Virus record (IMG/VR): IMGVR_UViG_3300025425_000198
Location: 1 to 20,876 of that record
From: a virus
DNA: 20,876 bases
Strand: one strand, 5' to 3'
Part shown: positions 18,222 to 20,876 of the stretch, piece after piece
How positions within the stretch are numbered: the first letter of the stretch is position 1
How the letters are laid out: each line of letters begins with the position of its first letter
Program-made: the position numbers and the translations under genes
Notes under the pieces: generated by a model
The model's input: the letters and a program-made list of their open reading frames with translations, nothing else
The model's database searches: none
What the model was told of the DNA's origin: nothing

Positions 18222-18533
18222 ATGTACAATCCTGCTTTCCAAACTACTGACTCAAACGGCGGCCGTTACTCTGAATTCTGTATGGACAACCTGAAGTCAG
18301 GTGGACTAGGTTCATTGATATCACACTCTAAAGAAATCACTGTTGAATATAAATTTGCAAAGGTTCATACCTTGCTTAAGGGTCGTTACTCTCTTGTAAC
18401 AAACGAGATGATGAATGATCTAGATCTTGATCCGAATGAAGAAATCGAATTTGGCGGTGCCGATGGTTTTAAATGTATTCGTGCTCGCGGTGTTGAATAT
18501 CGCGAAAAGAAAAACGCTATCGTAGTCGTATAA
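18222..18533 (+). CDS. small phage protein
   Basis: 103 residues, MYNPAFQTTDSNGGRYSEFC, GGLGSLISHSKEITVEYKFA, LVTNEMMNDLDLDPNEEIEF. ATG 18222 is chosen because the shared leader with gaagag ends there; the longer frame from 18192 would translate the leader. Not recognised. Confidence 0.7.
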   Translation: MYNPAFQTTDSNGGRYSEFCMDNLKSGGLGSLISHSKEITVEYKFAKVHTLLKGRYSLVTNEMMNDLDLDPNEEIEFGGADGFKCIRARGVEYREKKNAIVVV

Positions 18534-18534
18534 T

Positions 18535-18771
18535 ATGTTATTCAAGGTCCGTAAATATGACATTGATTATCAAGGAGATTATGAAATACTAACTCTCCAA
18601 GAGTTCTTTGATATGTATCCCGACGATTTTGTTATGACAACATCTGAAGGTGTTAGAAAATTTATGACGCATCTTGAGATTGGAGACATGATCGGTCTTG
18701 AATATAATCATTATATCAATCTTAGAATTCGACGAATAAAAGATATATCCACTAAAGAGATTAAATTATGA
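18535..18771 (+). CDS. small phage protein
   Basis: 78 residues, MLFKVRKYDIDYQGDYEILT, EFFDMYPDDFVMTT, basic C-terminus (LRIRRIKDISTKEI). One base separates it from the previous stop, and its own stop overlaps the next start (ATGA). Not recognised. Confidence 0.65.
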   Translation: MLFKVRKYDIDYQGDYEILTLQEFFDMYPDDFVMTTSEGVRKFMTHLEIGDMIGLEYNHYINLRIRRIKDISTKEIKL

Positions 18772-18962
18772 GTTTATTAGAAATTTTGCTTCCGTATATT
18801 ATCAACATTGTTGTTCTGTTGGTTTTCTTTTCACTGGTGCCTGTAATTATCGCCACTTTGATCAGATCGATTATTCACGACCGTGGGTATAAACTTAACA
18901 TTTATCATTGGTTAGGTGCATTTGCAACTGCATTATGTTACACAGCGATGAATTCTCTATGA
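18768..18962 (+). CDS. membrane protein, two helices
   Basis: 64 residues. A long hydrophobic stretch (about 3-32, LLEILLPYIINIVVLLVFFS...) and a second weaker one (46-62) are separated by a basic loop (RSIIHDRGYKLN). Inner-membrane protein of unknown role, coupled on both sides by ATGA overlaps. Confidence 0.65.
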   Translation: MSLLEILLPYIINIVVLLVFFSLVPVIIATLIRSIIHDRGYKLNIYHWLGAFATALCYTAMNSL

Positions 18963-19189
18963 GCACATATTTTGCAAAGACAGCAATAATCATAAACACT
19001 CGCAATGATAAAGCGGTTGAGGCAGAGGTGGATAATGTAAAGGTGGGTGAATCATTAAATGCATTCATTGCACATAACAAAATTCATATGCGGTGGAATG
19101 GTAAAACTTATGTCGGCAATATTGCTGGTATGGAATTCACCACCGAAGGCCCTCAAGAATTCAATACAGGAGTTAAACATAATGGGTAA
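18959..19189 (+). CDS. small phage protein
   Basis: 76 residues, MSTYFAKTAIIINTRNDKAV..., mostly beta. ATG 18959 overlaps the preceding TGA; the longer frame from 18908 is a shadow of the membrane gene. Function unknown. Confidence 0.62.
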   Translation: MSTYFAKTAIIINTRNDKAVEAEVDNVKVGESLNAFIAHNKIHMRWNGKTYVGNIAGMEFTTEGPQEFNTGVKHNG

Positions 19190-19319
19190 TGTAAAGATTC
19201 GATTATCCAAAGACCGAATACCTGCATTGAGAGAACATCCCAACAATCACACAAACGAAGTGACAAAAATAATAACAATAGATGGCAAAGTGCCGTATCT
19301 GAATAGACATTTCAAATAA
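19182..19319 (+). CDS. 45-residue basic protein
   Basis: MGNVKIRLSKDRIPALREHP..., with aggag at 19168-19172. It overlaps the preceding gene by eight bases. Basic, no motif. Ends three bases before the next promoter. Confidence 0.55.
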   Translation: MGNVKIRLSKDRIPALREHPNNHTNEVTKIITIDGKVPYLNRHFK

Positions 19320-19322
19320 AGA

Positions 19323-19351
19323 TTGACAATTGATGCTATCTGTGTTATAAT
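19323..19351 (+). promoter_or_regulatory. sigma70-type promoter for the 33-59 operon
   Basis: TTGACA, 17 bases, TATAAT. Confidence 0.9.
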
Positions 19352-19380
19352 AGTTACACTACAAACAAATAGGCAATATA

Positions 19381-19650
19381 ATGATAATGACAAGAGAAGA
19401 AATGGTGTCTGAACTGAGAAGTTCAAACTGCAAAGTAACATTCACCAAAGTTAATGGGGATCTTCGGGTTATGGAATGTACCTTAAACTCGGATTCAATT
19501 CCACCTGCGCCAACTCCCAATATAGCTCCACAAAAGGAAAAGGCGGCGCGCACCGATAAAGTTCTTGCAGTCTATGACGTTGTAGCGGAAGATTGGAGAT
19601 CCTTTAGGGTTGACAATGTAACTGAATTTTCTACGATGTTACCTGAATGA
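19381..19650 (+). CDS. SH3-like small phage protein (DUF2693-like)
   Basis: 89 residues. TREEMVSELRSSNCKVTFTK, VNGDLRVMECTL, a Pro-rich linker, then VLAVYDVVAEDWRSFRVDNV. The VTFTKxxGxxRxMxCTL...VxDxExxxWRSFRxxxV pattern is that of the DUF2693/SH3 beta-barrel family I recall from many T4-like phages. The start may instead be the ATG at 19387. It stands where T4 has dsbA, ahead of gene 33. Confidence 0.82.
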   Translation: MIMTREEMVSELRSSNCKVTFTKVNGDLRVMECTLNSDSIPPAPTPNIAPQKEKAARTDKVLAVYDVVAEDWRSFRVDNVTEFSTMLPE

Positions 19651-19670
19651 TAGCCGCCGTAGAGGAAAAA

Positions 19671-19883
19671 ATGATCACCAAGAAGAAATTTTCTTCTATG
19701 GTCGAACACGAGGTCACAAAAAACAAAATGGGATATATGGATGCTATCCTAATGTTATGTGAAAAGCATGAACTGTATCCCGAGGATGCTAACAAGTTCT
19801 TATCTGATATTGTTAAAGATAAACTTGAAGGTGAGGCGGTGCGTTTAAATTACATCAAGGGCGGTAACACATTACCTGTCTAA
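19671..19883 (+). CDS. 33: gp33-like late transcription coactivator
   Basis: 70 residues, MITKKKFSSMVEHEVTKNKM, YMDAILMLCEKHELYPEDAN, VKDKLEGEAVRLNYIKGGNT. The SYMDAxLxICExxxIxPEDxxKxLSxxIxxKLExEAxxLNxxxxGNTLP pattern is what is called gp33 in cyanophages and other T4 relatives. It bridges RNA polymerase and the sliding clamp for late transcription. ATG 19671 with gagg just upstream is preferred over 19647. Gene order 33-59-32 matches T4 and supports the call; TATAAATA boxes in the window are its expected targets. Confidence 0.78.
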   Translation: MITKKKFSSMVEHEVTKNKMGYMDAILMLCEKHELYPEDANKFLSDIVKDKLEGEAVRLNYIKGGNTLPV

Positions 19884-20467
19884 TGGAATCATTTGATGCT
19901 TATTCTTATCATAACGCGCTGAAGTTGCATTTTACATCTAAATACGATGCTATCAAGTATCGATTTAAAACTAGTGCAACACAACAGTCTTTTTGGAAAA
20001 GAAAAGACAAATATTTCTTTGCAAAGGTTGCGAAGCGCTTTGATGATAAGGAAGAGTTAATCAAATACTATGTGGCCCACTTTGTAAATGATTGCAAGTG
20101 GGTTGGTGATATGTTAAATAACGAGGAGGAATATCAAAATTGGTTAAAAGTTAATGAGTCATTGAGTTATAATATCAAGCAAGACTTATATAAGATGGAA
20201 TCTAAATACACCAACTTCGACACGGTTTTAAGTATGGAAGGTAAAACTTATCCTTCTATTATACATGAATATTTGTCGAAAGAAGTGCTGTTAGAGACGG
20301 TAGTTGTTTTAAACAGTCTGACTGGCTTTGTCGATCACGCAAACAAAAAAGTGGTTGATACTATACTCTGGCCAGAATTGTCTGCAAAGATAAAGAACTA
20401 TACTCCATTCATTATGAGCAAAACATTATCTGAAAAGATAAAAAAAGATATTATTCAAATTTTTTGA
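19883..20467 (+). CDS. 59: gp59 helicase loader
   Basis: 194 residues (T4 gp59: 217). It loads the gp41 replicative helicase onto gp32-covered forked DNA. The N-terminal block SKYDAIKYRFKTSATQQSF, WKRKDKYFFAKVAKRF matches T4 (GKYDVIKYNW...KRRDKYFFQKLSEKY). Mid-protein WVGDM and the C-terminal helical region (VVVLNSLTGFVDHAN...LWPELSAKIKNYTPFI) also follow T4. It overlaps the previous stop by one base. Confidence 0.9.
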   Translation: MESFDAYSYHNALKLHFTSKYDAIKYRFKTSATQQSFWKRKDKYFFAKVAKRFDDKEELIKYYVAHFVNDCKWVGDMLNNEEEYQNWLKVNESLSYNIKQDLYKMESKYTNFDTVLSMEGKTYPSIIHEYLSKEVLLETVVVLNSLTGFVDHANKKVVDTILWPELSAKIKNYTPFIMSKTLSEKIKKDIIQIF

Positions 20468-20479
20468 CTTAACTATATG

Positions 20480-20508
20480 TTGACAAACGGTGCTGTTTAT
20501 GTTATAAT
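20480..20508 (+). promoter_or_regulatory. sigma70-type promoter for gene 32
   Basis: TTGACA, 17 bases, TATAAT, about 90 bases before the gp32 start. Confidence 0.9.
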
Positions 20509-20533
20509 AGTACTGTTACTCAATTTGTATATA

Positions 20534-20579
20534 TAATACACTATATAATGATACATTGAATAATACACTGTAATACACT
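20534..20579 (+). promoter_or_regulatory. repeats in the gene 32 leader, possible autoregulatory operator
   Basis: Three copies of TAATACACT (20534, 20561, 20571) lie in a long, A/T-rich leader with little structure. In T4, gp32 represses its own translation by binding an unstructured AU-rich leader. Confidence 0.5.
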
Positions 20580-20605
20580 GCAATAATAAAATAAAGGTAA
20601 ATTAA

Positions 20606-20876
20606 ATGTCGTTTAGTAATATGAAAAAGTCTCGTGCTGATGCACTTAAAGCCATGACCGCCGCCGCTGAAAATGTTGGTGGTGGAAAGAAGTCTTATGG
20701 AGATGATAACATTTGGAAACCAACTCGAGATAAGTCGGGCAATGGTTACGCGGTTATTCGTTTCCTCCCTGCTGCCGAAGGCGAAGAATTGCCATGGGTG
20801 CGTTTTTGGGACCACGGATTTCAAGGACCTACAGGTCAATGGTATATCGAAAACTCTCGTACAACACTAGGTGAAG
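20606..20876 (+). CDS. 32: gp32 single-stranded DNA-binding protein, 3' end outside window
   Basis: 90 residues visible. The N-terminus MSFSNMKKSRADALKAM carries a basic (KKSR) stretch like the T4 cooperativity site. GDDNIWKPTRDKSGNGYAVI, RFLPAAEGEELPWVRFWDHG and GQWYIENSRTTLG match T4 gp32 (W-K...D.AGNGQAVIRFLPS...NHGF...GKWYIE...ST.G), the start of the OB-fold. It protects replication and recombination intermediates and recruits gp59. Start with aaagg at 20593-20597. Confidence 0.93.
   Translation, partial: MSFSNMKKSRADALKAMTAAAENVGGGKKSYGDDNIWKPTRDKSGNGYAVIRFLPAAEGEELPWVRFWDHGFQGPTGQWYIENSRTTLGE

Noticed and set aside
1-20876. Minus-strand genes, CRISPR arrays, rRNA or insertion sequences
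   Set aside because: All minus-strand open frames mirror + strand genes; no spaced direct repeats, rRNA or transposase were seen.

Overview
This window is part of the genome of a tailed phage related to T4, with AT-rich DNA and every supported gene on the + strand. The best anchor is the right end, where a gp33-like late-transcription factor, the gp59 helicase loader and the start of the gp32 single-stranded-DNA-binding protein follow each other in the T4 order. An ATP-dependent DNA ligase, capsid-targeting-like N-termini, T4-type late promoters (TATAAATA) and a very large tRNA cluster agree with this. The host cannot be named from the sequence. The sequence does not match T4 itself closely.

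Layout. (1) 1-2861: the end of a conserved phage gene, a terminator, then a late promoter with a capsid-targeting-like small protein, followed by a P-loop kinase-like gene broken in two by a split intein placed inside the Walker A motif. (2) 2862-7294: an early-type promoter with an HD (SpoT/MESH1-like) hydrolase, DNA ligase, a nucleotidyltransferase, small zinc-ribbon and membrane proteins, and two more small proteins with the same N-terminal tag. (3) 7470-13690: the tRNA region. I find 28 tRNA genes with readable anticodons that together cover all 20 amino acids, plus several tRNA-like or structured segments. Interleaved are small genes, an IscA-type Fe-S carrier, a GIY-YIG homing endonuclease ending inside tRNA-Tyr, and a zinc-ribbon protein. 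Many tRNAs are unusual: one has an 80-nt insertion, one (Pro) lies inside another tRNA-like structure, five have T-loops with positions 54 and 58 swapped, several have three-base D-loops, and the Leu tRNAs lack the long variable arm. (4) 13731-15974: a promoter, a conserved protein, the RNA ligase RtcB and two small proteins. (5) 15971-20470: short operons of small phage proteins, each behind its own strong promoter, leading into gp33, gp59 and gp32.

Regulation is easy to see. Fourteen sigma70-type promoters all have TTGACA, a 17-bp spacer and TATAAT (one TACAAT). Many lie in inverted repeats that include the -35 box, and four share an almost identical leader. Four TATAAATA late promoters stand before tag-bearing or mobile genes, three of them with the start codon exactly five bases downstream.

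How it may work together: the phage carries its own full decoding set and an RNA ligase able to join broken or spliced tRNA ends. The co-occurrence of interrupted tRNA genes with RtcB suggests a tRNA processing or repair module. This link is inference. The split-intein kinase with a probable capsid-entry tag is the other strong candidate for new biology.
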